Source: Herbidospora mongoliensis
GTDB lineage: Bacteria > Actinomycetota > Actinomycetes > Streptosporangiales > Streptosporangiaceae
Assembly: GCF_001570545.1 (NCBI RefSeq)
Contig: NZ_BBXD01000016.1
Location: forward strand, 62,001 to 126,000
Direction: 5' to 3'
Length of the DNA stretch: 64,000 nucleotides
The translations under genes and the position numbers were made by a program. The notes under the pieces are model-generated. The model saw only the letters and a program-made list of their open reading frames with translations. It was not told the DNA's origin and searched no databases. Shown piece by piece: positions 9,873 through 18,356 of this stretch; the first letter of the stretch is position 1, and each line of letters opens with the position of its first letter.

Positions 9873-9953
9873 CGCCGGCGGAATCGTCGGTCGGGGGCGG
9901 GAGGATCCGTCCCACCCACGAGGGCGGGCCTGTCACCAGGGCATACCCCGAAA

Positions 9954-9981
9954 TTGGTGATATTTCCCCCATGAGTAGGGT
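9954..9981 (+). promoter_or_regulatory. Promoter of the MFS transporter gene
   Basis: -35 TTGGTG (9954-9959), 16-base spacer, -10 TAGGGT (9976-9981), with GTG 8 bases after the -10. This would make a leaderless transcript; no ribosome-binding site precedes the GTG. Confidence 0.55.
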
Positions 9982-9989
9982 GTCCCCCC

Positions 9990-11228
9990 GTGAGCAAGGT
10001 GAGGGCGGCACTCGAACGGCACTTCGCCGACATCCGGCCGGTGGCGATCCCGGCCTACCGCAGGCTCCTGACCGGGCAGGCCATCGGGTTCATCGGGTTC
10101 CAGCTCACCGGTGTCGCCGTCGCGGCCGAGATCTACTCGATCACCAAGTCGTCGTTCTGGGTCGGGATGATGGGCCCGGTCGCCCTCGTCCCGCTGGTGG
10201 TCTTCGGCCTGTGGGGCGGCGCGGTGGCCGACGCCATGGACCGGCGCAGACTGCTGCTGATCAGCTCCGTGATCACCTGGATCGCCACGGCCGCCCTGCT
10301 GATCAACGCGCTCACCGCCCGGAACATCTGGGTGATCATGGTCGCGGTGTTCGTGCAGTCGAGCGGCTTCGCGGTCAGTTCGCCGACCCGGCAGGCCATC
10401 GTGCCGAGGCTGGTCCCGCGCGACCTGGTGCCGGCCGCCAACACGCTGAGCTTCCTGTTCTCCAGCCTCGGCTCGGTGCTCGGCCCGCTGCTCGGCGGCG
10501 TGATCCTGGCCACCACCGACTTCTCCGTCGCCTACGCCATCGACGCCGTCCTGTTCACCACCACTCTGTACGCCACCTATCGCCTCCCCACCCTGGAACC
10601 CCTCGGCGAGGTGACCGCCCCCGGCCCGAAGGCCGTGGCCGACGGCCTGCGCTACATCATGACCAGCCCGATCGTGCTGATGAGCTTCGCGGTCGACATC
10701 GTGGCGATGGCCTTCGCGCTGCCCAGGGCGCTGTACCCCCAGATGGCCGCAGAACGGTTCGACGGCTCGGCGCTCGCCTTCGGCTGGCTGTCGGCCTCGA
10801 TCGCCCTCGGCTCGGTGGTCGGCGGCGTCTTCTCCGGCTGGGTGGGCCGCGTACGCCGCCAGGGGGTGGCCCTCACCGTAGTGATCGCCCTGTGGGGCCT
10901 CAGCGTCGCTCTGGCGGGCCTGGCCGAGCCCTTGTGGCTGTGCGTCGCCCTGCTCGCGGTGGGCGGTTTCGCCGATCTGGTCTCGGCGGTCTGGCGGCAG
11001 ACCATCCTGCAGACGTACGCTCCGGACGAGATGCGCGGACGTCTCCAGGGCGTCTTCTTCGTCGTGGTGGCCGGCGGCCCTCGCCTGGGCGACCTGCGGG
11101 CGGGCGCCACCGCTTCGACGTTCGGGCTGGTCCCGGCGTGGGTCGGGGGCGGATTGCTCTGCGCGGTGACGGTGTTCGCCGTGGGTCTTTCCGTCAAGTC
11201 CTTCCGGAACTACCGGGTGGGTTCCTGA
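9990..11228 (+). CDS. Major facilitator superfamily exporter (MFS_3/enterobactin-exporter-like)
   Basis: A 412-residue membrane protein with about 12 hydrophobic segments. The loop GGAVADAMDRRRLLL (about residues 72-86) is the MFS motif between helices 2 and 3, and the N-terminal IPAYRRLLTGQAIGFIGFQ is typical of the EntS/MFS_3 subgroup that exports siderophores or drugs. The iron regulator gene ideR lies 139 bases downstream on the same strand, which makes a siderophore link tempting, but no IdeR box is seen near this promoter and no biosynthetic genes are present. Substrate unknown. Confidence 0.85.
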   Translation: MSKVRAALERHFADIRPVAIPAYRRLLTGQAIGFIGFQLTGVAVAAEIYSITKSSFWVGMMGPVALVPLVVFGLWGGAVADAMDRRRLLLISSVITWIATAALLINALTARNIWVIMVAVFVQSSGFAVSSPTRQAIVPRLVPRDLVPAANTLSFLFSSLGSVLGPLLGGVILATTDFSVAYAIDAVLFTTTLYATYRLPTLEPLGEVTAPGPKAVADGLRYIMTSPIVLMSFAVDIVAMAFALPRALYPQMAAERFDGSALAFGWLSASIALGSVVGGVFSGWVGRVRRQGVALTVVIALWGLSVALAGLAEPLWLCVALLAVGGFADLVSAVWRQTILQTYAPDEMRGRLQGVFFVVVAGGPRLGDLRAGATASTFGLVPAWVGGGLLCAVTVFAVGLSVKSFRNYRVGS

Positions 11229-11367
11229 AGCGGTTCAGGCGAGGGCCGGCGGGCCGGAAGCTTTTCGGTCCTCCCGCTGTTGCCCAAGGTGCTTTCCAGG
11301 ACCAGTAAGGTCGGCGGGAACGCGCTTGTGGGTCGTAGCATTCGAACAGGACCGGGGAGGATGACCG

Positions 11368-12066
11368 TTGACCGCACACGGCCTGATCGACACGACGGAG
11401 ATGTATCTCCGCACGATCTTCGAGCTCGAAGAGGAAGGGATCGTCCCGCTGCGCGCCCGGATCGCCGAAAGGCTGCAGCAGAGCGGTCCCACCGTCAGCC
11501 AGACCGTCGCCCGCATGGAGCGCGACGGGCTCGTCAAGGTGGAGGGTGACCGCCACCTCACGCTGAGCGAGGCCGGCCGCAAGCAGGCCATCCGCGTCAT
11601 GCGCAAGCACCGTCTGGCCGAGTGCCTGCTGACCCAGGTGATCGGCATGCCGTGGGAAGACGTCCACATCGAGGCGTGCCGCTGGGAACACGTGATGTCG
11701 GAGCAGGTCGAGGTCCGCCTCGTGGCCCTCCTCGGCAACCCGACCGTCTGCCCGCACGGGAACCCCATCCCCGGGCTGGAAGAGCTCGGCGCGTCCGGAT
11801 TGACGGAAATTGAGCCGGTCTCGCCTATGGTCGACATCGCGGGGCCCAGAGATATACCCGTTGTCGTGCGGCGAATTAGCGAACAAGTGCAAAGCGATCC
11901 CGCTGTGATGCTTAAACTCAAGCAAGTTGGGATACAACCCGGACGCGAGGTGACGCTCGCGGCGAGCGACGACGGTGTGCGGGTGACTGGTGACGAACAG
12001 GCTGACAACAACCTCGCGGAGCTCTCGCGTGATGTCGCCGCGCACGTTTTCGTCTCCAAGCGCTGA
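11368..12066 (+). CDS. ideR: Iron-dependent repressor, DtxR/IdeR family
   Basis: A 232-residue Fe2+-responsive repressor. N-terminal winged helix (about 5-65, recognition region GPTVSQTVARMERDGL). Metal ligands are visible as H and E in RKHRLAE (about residues 75-81) and C, E, H in EACRWEHVMSEQVE (about 98-112), covering both DtxR metal sites. The C-terminal SH3-like FeoA-type domain is present (LKQVGIQPGREV). The TTG start at 11368 is set by GGGGAGG eight bases upstream. With iron the dimer represses uptake genes and usually activates storage genes. Confidence 0.9.
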   Translation: MTAHGLIDTTEMYLRTIFELEEEGIVPLRARIAERLQQSGPTVSQTVARMERDGLVKVEGDRHLTLSEAGRKQAIRVMRKHRLAECLLTQVIGMPWEDVHIEACRWEHVMSEQVEVRLVALLGNPTVCPHGNPIPGLEELGASGLTEIEPVSPMVDIAGPRDIPVVVRRISEQVQSDPAVMLKLKQVGIQPGREVTLAASDDGVRVTGDEQADNNLAELSRDVAAHVFVSKR

Positions 12067-12108
12067 TCCCCTCGGGTCCAGCTCTGTTCTCCTAGGAGTG
12101 GTCGTCGG

Positions 12109-14382
12109 ATGAAGCGTTGGGGGGACCTGTCGCAGGACACGACTGACCACCTCTCCGCAGGCGCGGTGCTCGACCAGGCCGAATTGGCCGTCGTCGTCAC
12201 CGACAGGTTCAGCAACGTCCTTTACTGGAACCCCTTCGCCGAGCAGTTGTTCGGCCGTCCGGGCTACGCCCACGGGCGTGATGACACGATCTCCATCAGC
12301 ATCATGGAGCGCGATCATCCCCTGGGCGTCGAGCTCGCCAAACACGTGCTCAAGGGCAACGTGTGGGAGGGCACCTTCGACGTCGTCCGCCACGACGGCA
12401 CGCTGATCTACGTGCGGGCGCAGGCCGTGCCGATGCGGCATACCTCCGGGTCGGTGACGGGCATCGTGATCACCGCGCGCGAGGCGATGAAGAGCAACGA
12501 GCGGGAGAAAGACCGCTTCGGCCTGCTGGAGCGCATCGGCGAGCGGCTGGCCGGATCCCTCTACGTCGAGGAGACCCTCAACCGGGTCGCCGAGATGCTC
12601 GTGCCCCAGTTCGCCGACCACTGCTTCATCGAGCTGATGGAGGGCGAGCGGCTGGTCCGCAAGGTCTCCACCCACGTCGGCGGCTGGCAGCCCCCGGCCG
12701 ACTCCTGGAAGACGGTCGGCTCCGAGATCCGCTATCCCATCGGCCACTACGCCGACAGCGCGCTGCGCCGCCAGGAGACGATCCTGGTCGAAGACTTCTC
12801 CCAGGTCAGCTACCCCTCCCTCAGCGAGGGCGCGGCCCGTGTCGACGGTGAGATCGGGGTCACCTCCGCGATCGTCGCGCCGCTGCTCGCCCGGGGCGAG
12901 GCCCTCGGGCTGATGTACCTGTCGATGTCCAACCTGACCGACCGGCGCTCGCCCCACTACGACGCCTTCGACCGCGACTTCGTCGGGGCCATCGCCACCC
13001 GGGTCGCCATCGCCGTCGACAACGCCCTCCTGTTCGAAGAGGAGCGCCACACCGCCGAGTCGTTCCAGAAGCACCTGCTGCCGCGTGACCTGCCCAAGCT
13101 CGACGGGCTCGAGATCGCCGTGCGCTACCTCCCGGCCGCCCCGCTGTCCAGCCACGGCCAGGGCATCCAGACCCAGGTCGGCGGCGACTGGTACGACGTG
13201 ATCCCGCTCTCGGCCGGTCGCGTCGGCATCGTGATCGGCGACGTCGAGGGCCGCGGCGCCAAGGCCGCCGCCGTGATGGGCCAGCTCCGCGCCGCGCTGC
13301 GCGCCTTCGCCCAAGACGACAAGCCCCCGGCCGACATCCTGGCCCGTCTCGACGAGTGGACCCGCATCCTGGCCTCGCCGGAAGAAGACGACTACGGCGT
13401 CGACGTCACCAGCCCGCCGATCGTCACCTGCCAATACATGGTCTACGACGCCTGGTCGCGCGAGCTGTCCTTCGCCAACGCCGGGCACTCGCCGCCCCTG
13501 CTGATCGTCGACGGCTCGGTCACCGAGCTCGACATCGGCGACGTCGGCAAGCCGCTGGGCGTGCGGGCCACCGGCGTCCACGCCGACCTGGTCTACAAGG
13601 AGGAGACGCGGGTGCTGCCCCCGGGCGCGACCCTGCTCCTCTACACCGACGGTCTGGTCGACCGGCGTCCGACGCGTGAGTCGGGGGTGCCGTCGCGCGG
13701 CATCAGCGAGGCCGTCGGGATGCTGTGCGACGAGATCGCCAAGATCGCCGACGAGCCGGTCGAGCGCATCGCCGACGTCGCGACCACCGCCGTCCCGGGT
13801 GAGATCGACGACGACATGGCGATCCTGGTCGTGCGGTCCAGTGGTGGCGAGCTGGAGTTCGAGGAGTCCGACTACCCGGCTCAGCCGATCATGGTCGGCG
13901 AGGCGCGCCGCATGGCCCGCAGCGCCTTCGAGCGCTGGAACATCCCCGAGGAGAAGGGTGAGCTGGCCTGCCTGCTCGTCTCCGAGGTGGTCACCAACGT
14001 CGTGCTGCACGCCGCGTCCACCAGCGCGCCGCGCCGCGAGCTAGTGCTCGACGGGCCGCCGCTGCCGTTCGACGAGTCATGGGACTTCCCCGATCTCGAG
14101 GTCGACCTCGATCTCGACCTCGGGCGTGAGGGCATCGCCGCGCTCAATGCCGCCGCCGACCCCGAGAAGAAGTTCACGCTCCGGCTGCGCCGGGGTGGCG
14201 AGTCGATCTGGGTCGAGGTGTTCGACCAGGACCTGCGGCTGCCCCGCATCCGCAGCGCCGGGGAGAACGACGAAGGCGGGCGAGGGCTTTACCTGGTCGA
14301 CCAGCTCGCCCGGCGCTGGGGTTCCCGGCCCACCCCCGACGGGAAGGCCGTCTGGTTCGAGATCCCCGTGGGCGGTCGCTGA
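12109..14382 (+). CDS. PAS-GAF-SpoIIE (PP2C) phosphatase with C-terminal HATPase anti-sigma domain
   Basis: A 757-residue cytoplasmic regulator. PAS domain about residues 20-125 (VLYWNPFAEQLFGR), GAF about 145-305, SpoIIE-type PP2C about 325-590 with metal-binding VGGDWYDV, GDVEGRGAKAA and the final DDDMAILVVR, and an RsbW-like HATPase about 610-755 (SEVVTNVVLHA, GGRGLYLVDQLARRWG). Such proteins sense signals, dephosphorylate STAS antagonists and may also phosphorylate or bind them. Odd point: about 50 residues rich in Asp/Leu (near DLEVDLDLDLGREG) interrupt the HATPase domain between its N box and G boxes. AGGAG lies about 12 bases before the ATG. Confidence 0.88.
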   Translation: MKRWGDLSQDTTDHLSAGAVLDQAELAVVVTDRFSNVLYWNPFAEQLFGRPGYAHGRDDTISISIMERDHPLGVELAKHVLKGNVWEGTFDVVRHDGTLIYVRAQAVPMRHTSGSVTGIVITAREAMKSNEREKDRFGLLERIGERLAGSLYVEETLNRVAEMLVPQFADHCFIELMEGERLVRKVSTHVGGWQPPADSWKTVGSEIRYPIGHYADSALRRQETILVEDFSQVSYPSLSEGAARVDGEIGVTSAIVAPLLARGEALGLMYLSMSNLTDRRSPHYDAFDRDFVGAIATRVAIAVDNALLFEEERHTAESFQKHLLPRDLPKLDGLEIAVRYLPAAPLSSHGQGIQTQVGGDWYDVIPLSAGRVGIVIGDVEGRGAKAAAVMGQLRAALRAFAQDDKPPADILARLDEWTRILASPEEDDYGVDVTSPPIVTCQYMVYDAWSRELSFANAGHSPPLLIVDGSVTELDIGDVGKPLGVRATGVHADLVYKEETRVLPPGATLLLYTDGLVDRRPTRESGVPSRGISEAVGMLCDEIAKIADEPVERIADVATTAVPGEIDDDMAILVVRSSGGELEFEESDYPAQPIMVGEARRMARSAFERWNIPEEKGELACLLVSEVVTNVVLHAASTSAPRRELVLDGPPLPFDESWDFPDLEVDLDLDLGREGIAALNAAADPEKKFTLRLRRGGESIWVEVFDQDLRLPRIRSAGENDEGGRGLYLVDQLARRWGSRPTPDGKAVWFEIPVGGR

Positions 14383-14419
14383 CTGGCGATCACACGGCTT
14401 CGGTGTTTGACTCGGAGCC

Positions 14420-15154
14420 ATGGAGCTGGTGCACCACCGCTCGGGATCCGGCCCGCCGCTCGTGCTGATGCACGGGATCGGGCACCACTGGCAAGCCTGG
14501 CAGCCGGTCATCGGCCTGCTGGCCAGGCATCATGACGTGATCGCCGTCGACCTGCCCGGGTTCGGGGCCTCACCGCCGCTGCCGCCGGGCACGATCTCCA
14601 CCGCCGAATCGCTGGCCTACGCCGTCGAGGCCTTCTGGCGCGATCTCGGCATCGACGAACCCCACGTCGCCGGCAACTCCCTGGGTGGCTACCTCGCCCT
14701 CGACATGGCCTCGCGCGGGGTCTGCCGTACGGCCACCGCGATCTCCCCGGCCGGGTTCTGGTCGCGGACCGAGCTGCTCTGGCTCCGCAGCGTGCTCAAG
14801 GCGATGCGGGCGGGGCCGATCAACCGGGCGGGCCTCGGGCTGGTCGTCGCCCATCCGGAACGCCTGTCCGACGAGGCGCTCCACTCCGGCTGGCAGGCGC
14901 TGAAAGACGCGCCCGGCTTCTACGAGACGCTCGACGCGTTCTACTGGATGCCGCCGCCCGCGCCGCCGAAGGTGCCGGTGACGATCGCCTGGGGCGAGAA
15001 AGACCGGCTGCTGCCCAGGCGGCAGGCCGTCAGGGCCGGGCGGTGGGCGCAGAAGCGGGTGCACCTGATGCCGGGCTGCGGGCACATCCCGATGACCGAC
15101 GACCCCGAGCTGGTGGCCCAGGTGATCCTCAGGGGAGCACGCGCAGCGAACTGA
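14420..15154 (+). CDS. Alpha/beta hydrolase
   Basis: A 244-residue alpha/beta-fold hydrolase. Oxyanion motif LMHGIGHHWQ, nucleophile Ser in AGNSLGGYLA (about residue 92), acid Asp in WGEKDRLLP and His in PGCGHIPMTDDP. The substrate (ester, epoxide, lactone) cannot be told from sequence. It follows the phosphatase gene by 37 bases on the same strand and may be cotranscribed. Its 3' end overlaps the convergent gene at 15129 by 26 bases. Confidence 0.87.
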   Translation: MELVHHRSGSGPPLVLMHGIGHHWQAWQPVIGLLARHHDVIAVDLPGFGASPPLPPGTISTAESLAYAVEAFWRDLGIDEPHVAGNSLGGYLALDMASRGVCRTATAISPAGFWSRTELLWLRSVLKAMRAGPINRAGLGLVVAHPERLSDEALHSGWQALKDAPGFYETLDAFYWMPPPAPPKVPVTIAWGEKDRLLPRRQAVRAGRWAQKRVHLMPGCGHIPMTDDPELVAQVILRGARAAN

Positions 15155-15953
15155 CGACCGTCTCGATATCGGGCCACAGGCGCTTGTGCGTCTCCGGGAT
15201 GGTGATCCAGACGACCGACGGGCGGCCCGCGCCGGTGTCCATCGCGACGGCGACGGCCAGTTCCAGGTTGGCCTTGCGCCCGGCGTCGCTGGGCGGCATG
15301 CGCATCTGGCGGGCCACCACCCAGCCGTTCCTGATCGGCTGTGAGGCGATGTCGATGCCGGTGGTGCCGCCGGGGAAGTTGCGGATCTGCTTGCTGTCGA
15401 GCAGCGCGACGGCGGCGTCGTAGAGGCTGTCGCCCGCGTCGAGTTCGCTGGGCAGGCGCAGGCTGTCGACGTCGGCGAACCACTCGCGGTCGAGGTCGGG
15501 GCCGTACTCCTCGGTGACGAAGGTCTGGCGCATCGAGTAGGCGCCGTCGGAGACGGGGCCGTCGGGCTGGCCCTTCGCGGGCCCCCACGGGCTGCCCAGT
15601 TCGGCGAACCGCAGGCGGGCCTTGCGGTCGCGGACGGTGCCGACCACCTTCGAGCCCCTGCCGTCGAAGGCCGGGAGCTTGACGACCTCCCCTTCGGGGA
15701 TGCGGTCGACCTCCGGGCCGGTGCTGGGAGTCTCCTCGGGCTCTGGCGTGGCGGTGGTCTCCACCGGCTCCGGCGTCGCGGGGACCGGGGTTTCCCGCTC
15801 CTGTACGAGGACCGAGACCACCTCCTCGTCGGAAGCGGTGGCCAGGGAGATGCCCGTGATCACCTGGGTGACCAGGAGGGCGCCGCCGAGCAGGTTGGCC
15901 CACAACGGGACGCGCACGTAGAGGCGGCGGGCCTTGGGGGAGACCTTGGGCAT
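15129..15953 (-). CDS. Membrane-anchored extracellular protein of unknown function
   Basis: A 274-residue protein. A hydrophobic helix at about residues 18-40 follows a basic N-terminus, then a Pro/Thr/Glu-rich linker (about 50-85), then a folded mixed alpha/beta domain with GRGSKVVGTV and SMRQTFVTEEYGPDLDREW. The N-in/C-out orientation implies an exported domain. I do not recognise the family. The ATG at 15953 is one base after the stop of the upstream gene, so it is coupled to it. Third gene of a compact membrane operon (17030 to 15129). Confidence 0.75.
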   Translation of the reverse strand: MPKVSPKARRLYVRVPLWANLLGGALLVTQVITGISLATASDEEVVSVLVQERETPVPATPEPVETTATPEPEETPSTGPEVDRIPEGEVVKLPAFDGRGSKVVGTVRDRKARLRFAELGSPWGPAKGQPDGPVSDGAYSMRQTFVTEEYGPDLDREWFADVDSLRLPSELDAGDSLYDAAVALLDSKQIRNFPGGTTGIDIASQPIRNGWVVARQMRMPPSDAGRKANLELAVAVAMDTGAGRPSVVWITIPETHKRLWPDIETVVSSLRVLP

Positions 15954-15954
15954 G

Positions 15955-16869
15955 TCAGCCCGCCTTCGGGAGCAGGACCAGGCCCGCCTTGCGGGCGTCG
16001 CGGACACTTTCGCGCAGGGCGGCCTCGACCCTGGCGGCCTTCTCGGTCAGCTCGTCGATCTCCTTGGTGGCCAGGCGGTCGCGGACCGTCCGGGCCAGGA
16101 GTTCGGTGTAGGCGTCGCCATCGTCGGCCAGGTCCTGGAGGGTCTTCCACTCCTGGTAGGCGTCGTCGGCGGCCATCACCCGCAGCCCGTAGTCCTCCAG
16201 GGCCTCGACCCGGGCGGTCAGCGACTCGGTGGCCATTTTCAGGGCCCCGTCGTGGGCGTCGAGCATCTCCGCGATGCGGTCGGTGACCTTGCCTTTCCTG
16301 GCCGCGCGCTGTTCGCGGCGGAGCCGGGTGATCTCGGCCAGGGTCTCGGCGATCTCCCACTCCTGGCGGGGGAGGGTGACGGTGTTGGCGATGTCGTCGA
16401 GCAGGCCGGCCCGGTTGACGCTGGAGTCGAGCACGGCGGAGACCGCCTTCTGGGTGCGCTCCAGCAACTCGGCGTCGCGCAGGTGCAGGTCGATCACGTA
16501 GCGGCCCTGGTGCTTGCGGGCGAGTTTCGCGACGGGGGATTCGCCCGACAGGGTGAGCAGCACGAGGAATGCCACCACTTCGACCGCGAGGCTGATGGTG
16601 AAGCTGGGGGCGAAGCCGTAAAAGAACCAGATCATGAGCTGGACGACCTGCAGGGTCGCACCGAGCGGGAACCACCACCGGCCGTGGAGGCGGCCGATCA
16701 CGACGGGCAGGAACCCCCACAGCGACGCGGACAGCAACGCGGTCCAGGCGTCGGCGGGCACCCTGCCGCCCCAGCGGGGGCGGGCAGGGACCGGGTGGAG
16801 GAACTCGGGGGCGGCGGCCATGAGCGCCCGATCGGCGGCGGGCAGGGCCGGGTCGAACGCTGGGTTCAT
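15955..16869 (-). CDS. Membrane protein with long C-terminal helical region, unknown function
   Basis: A 304-residue protein. Residues 1-40 are Pro-rich and soluble; three hydrophobic helices lie about 43-60, 66-86 and 92-110; residues 125-304 are charged and strongly helical with heptad-like stretches (for example ITRLRREQRAARKGKVTDR), suggesting a cytoplasmic coiled coil. No catalytic motif is recognised. Its ATG overlaps the stop of the 54-residue upstream gene (ATGA), and its stop is one base before the next gene. A scaffold or envelope-complex role is possible but not shown. Confidence 0.75.
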   Translation of the reverse strand: MNPAFDPALPAADRALMAAAPEFLHPVPARPRWGGRVPADAWTALLSASLWGFLPVVIGRLHGRWWFPLGATLQVVQLMIWFFYGFAPSFTISLAVEVVAFLVLLTLSGESPVAKLARKHQGRYVIDLHLRDAELLERTQKAVSAVLDSSVNRAGLLDDIANTVTLPRQEWEIAETLAEITRLRREQRAARKGKVTDRIAEMLDAHDGALKMATESLTARVEALEDYGLRVMAADDAYQEWKTLQDLADDGDAYTELLARTVRDRLATKEIDELTEKAARVEAALRESVRDARKAGLVLLPKAG

Positions 16870-17030
16870 TTGATCGTTTGGCCCCAGATCAAGAGCATGG
16901 CGATGATGAAGACGATCATCACGCCGGCGTAGGCGAGGTTCCCCAGCCGGAAGAACCGGCGCACCTTGTTCAGGAGCCAGGCGACCAGGAACGCCAGGAA
17001 GACCAGCAGGATCAGCCCGGAGTATTCCAT
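16866..17030 (-). CDS. Small two-helix membrane protein (54 aa)
   Basis: A short gene of 54 codons plus stop. The product starts MEYSGLILLVFLAFLVAWLL and has a second hydrophobic stretch (about residues 33-49, VMIVFIIAMLLIW), linked by a basic loop NKVRRFFRLG. The stop overlaps the start of the 304-residue membrane protein gene in ATGA form, good evidence that it is translated. CATACT ends six bases before the ATG, so this would be the first gene of a leaderless operon. Function unknown; holin-like size, but no lysis context. Confidence 0.7.
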   Translation of the reverse strand: MEYSGLILLVFLAFLVAWLLNKVRRFFRLGNLAYAGVMIVFIIAMLLIWGQTIK

Positions 17031-17069
17031 GGGCCCAGTATGAAGCTTTAGGCCCTCTTTTGGATCGGT

Positions 17070-18215
17070 TCAGAACCCGAAGGATCTACCGATGATCTCT
17101 TTCATGATCTCGGTGGTACCGCCGTAGATCGTCTGGACGCGGGCGTCGAGCCAGGCCTTGGCCACCGGATATTCGGTCATGTAGCCATAACCGCCGTGCA
17201 GTTGCAGGCAGCGGTCGATGACCTTGTTCTGCAGTTCGGTGGTCCACCACTTGGCCTTGGCGGCGTCGACCGGAGTGAGGGTTCCGGCGTTGAGCGCGTT
17301 GATGCACGTGTCGACGAACAGGCGGGCGATCTCCACCTCGGTGGCCAGTTCGGCCAGCACGAACCGGGTGTTCTGGAAACTGCCGAGATTCCGGCCGAAC
17401 GCCTGGCGGCTGCGGCAGTAGTTGATCGTCTCCGTGAGGACCGCTTCCGCTGCCGCGACCGCGACTACGGCGATCGACAGGCGCTCCTGCGGCAGGTTGC
17501 CCATGAGCTGGAAGAAGCCCTGGCCGTCTTCGTTCCCCAGCCGGTTCGCGGCCGGGACGCGGACGTTCTCGAAGAACAGCTCGGCGGTGTCCTGCGCCTT
17601 GAGGCCGATCTTGTCGAGGTTGCGGCCCCGGACGAAGCCCGGCATGCCGCGCTCGACCACGAACAGCGTCGTGCCGCGCGCCCCGGCCGCCGGGTCGGTC
17701 TTGGCCACCACGACCACCAGGTCGGAGTTGATGCCGTTGGTGATGAAGGTCTTCTGGCCGTTCAGGACGTAGTCGTCGCCGTCCTTCTCCGCGGTGGTCC
17801 TGATGCCCTGGAGGTCGCTGCCGGCGCCGGGTTCGGTCATCGCGATGGCGGTGATCAGCTCGCCGCTCACGAAGCCGGGGAGCCAGCGCGCCTTCTGCTC
17901 GTCGTTGGTGAGGTCGATGAAGTAGGGGGCCATGACGTCGTTGTGCAGGCCGAAGCCCAGGCCACTGGCGCCCGCGTGGATGATCTCCTCGATGACGACC
18001 ACGTTGAACCGGAAGTCGGTGATTCCGATCCCGCCGTATTCCTCGGGGACCGACATGGCGAACATGCCCAGGTCACCGGCCTTTTTCCAGATCTCGCGGG
18101 GGATGATGCCGTCTTTCTCCCACTGTGCGTGGTTCGGGACGACCTCTCGGGTCATGAATTTGCGCACGGTCTCACGGAAGAGCGCGTGCTCCTCCTCGAA
18201 GAGGGTTCGGTCCAT
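17070..18215 (-). CDS. Acyl-CoA dehydrogenase
   Basis: A 381-residue FAD enzyme oxidising acyl-CoA to 2-enoyl-CoA. Typical segments: ITAIAMTEPGAGSDLQGI (FAD/substrate binding), GQKTFITNG, and the C-terminal YGGTTEIMKEIIGRSFGF whose Glu position fits the catalytic base of the general FadE family. Length is normal. A leaderless -10 (TATTCT, minus strand) ends seven bases before the ATG and is covered by a palindrome (18222-18236), suggesting repression. It is single-gene and divergent from the surface-protein cluster. Confidence 0.92.
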   Translation of the reverse strand: MDRTLFEEEHALFRETVRKFMTREVVPNHAQWEKDGIIPREIWKKAGDLGMFAMSVPEEYGGIGITDFRFNVVVIEEIIHAGASGLGFGLHNDVMAPYFIDLTNDEQKARWLPGFVSGELITAIAMTEPGAGSDLQGIRTTAEKDGDDYVLNGQKTFITNGINSDLVVVVAKTDPAAGARGTTLFVVERGMPGFVRGRNLDKIGLKAQDTAELFFENVRVPAANRLGNEDGQGFFQLMGNLPQERLSIAVVAVAAAEAVLTETINYCRSRQAFGRNLGSFQNTRFVLAELATEVEIARLFVDTCINALNAGTLTPVDAAKAKWWTTELQNKVIDRCLQLHGGYGYMTEYPVAKAWLDARVQTIYGGTTEIMKEIIGRSFGF

Positions 18216-18221
18216 GACAAC

Positions 18222-18236
18222 CAGAATACGATTCTG
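18222..18236. promoter_or_regulatory. Palindromic operator over the acyl-CoA dehydrogenase promoter
   Basis: CAGAATacgATTCTG is a perfect inverted repeat, arms six bases, spacer three. Read on the minus strand it contains TATTCT, the likely -10, which ends seven bases before the ATG at 18215. A bound repressor would block transcription. TetR-type control is an inference from gene type and site size. Confidence 0.5.
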
Positions 18237-18356
18237 TTACTCCCGGGAACATGCTGAGGACCGCATCACAAGTGCGCCACGTTCCCACCAGTGGCCTTGC
18301 TTAACCCCATAAGATCTACCTTCGGTTTGGTATGCCGTTATAACGGAGTGTGGGCA

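Noticed and set aside
11229-11367. IdeR autoregulatory iron box before ideR
   Set aside because: No sequence resembling the 19-base TTAGG...CCTAA operator was found.
11194-14010. A 938-codon minus-strand open frame
   Set aside because: Shadow of ideR and the SpoIIE-type phosphatase; no start signals and low-complexity composition.
16866-17030. Phage holin or toxin
   Set aside because: Size and two helices fit, but there are no lysis, phage or antitoxin genes; the gene is coupled to a membrane operon instead.
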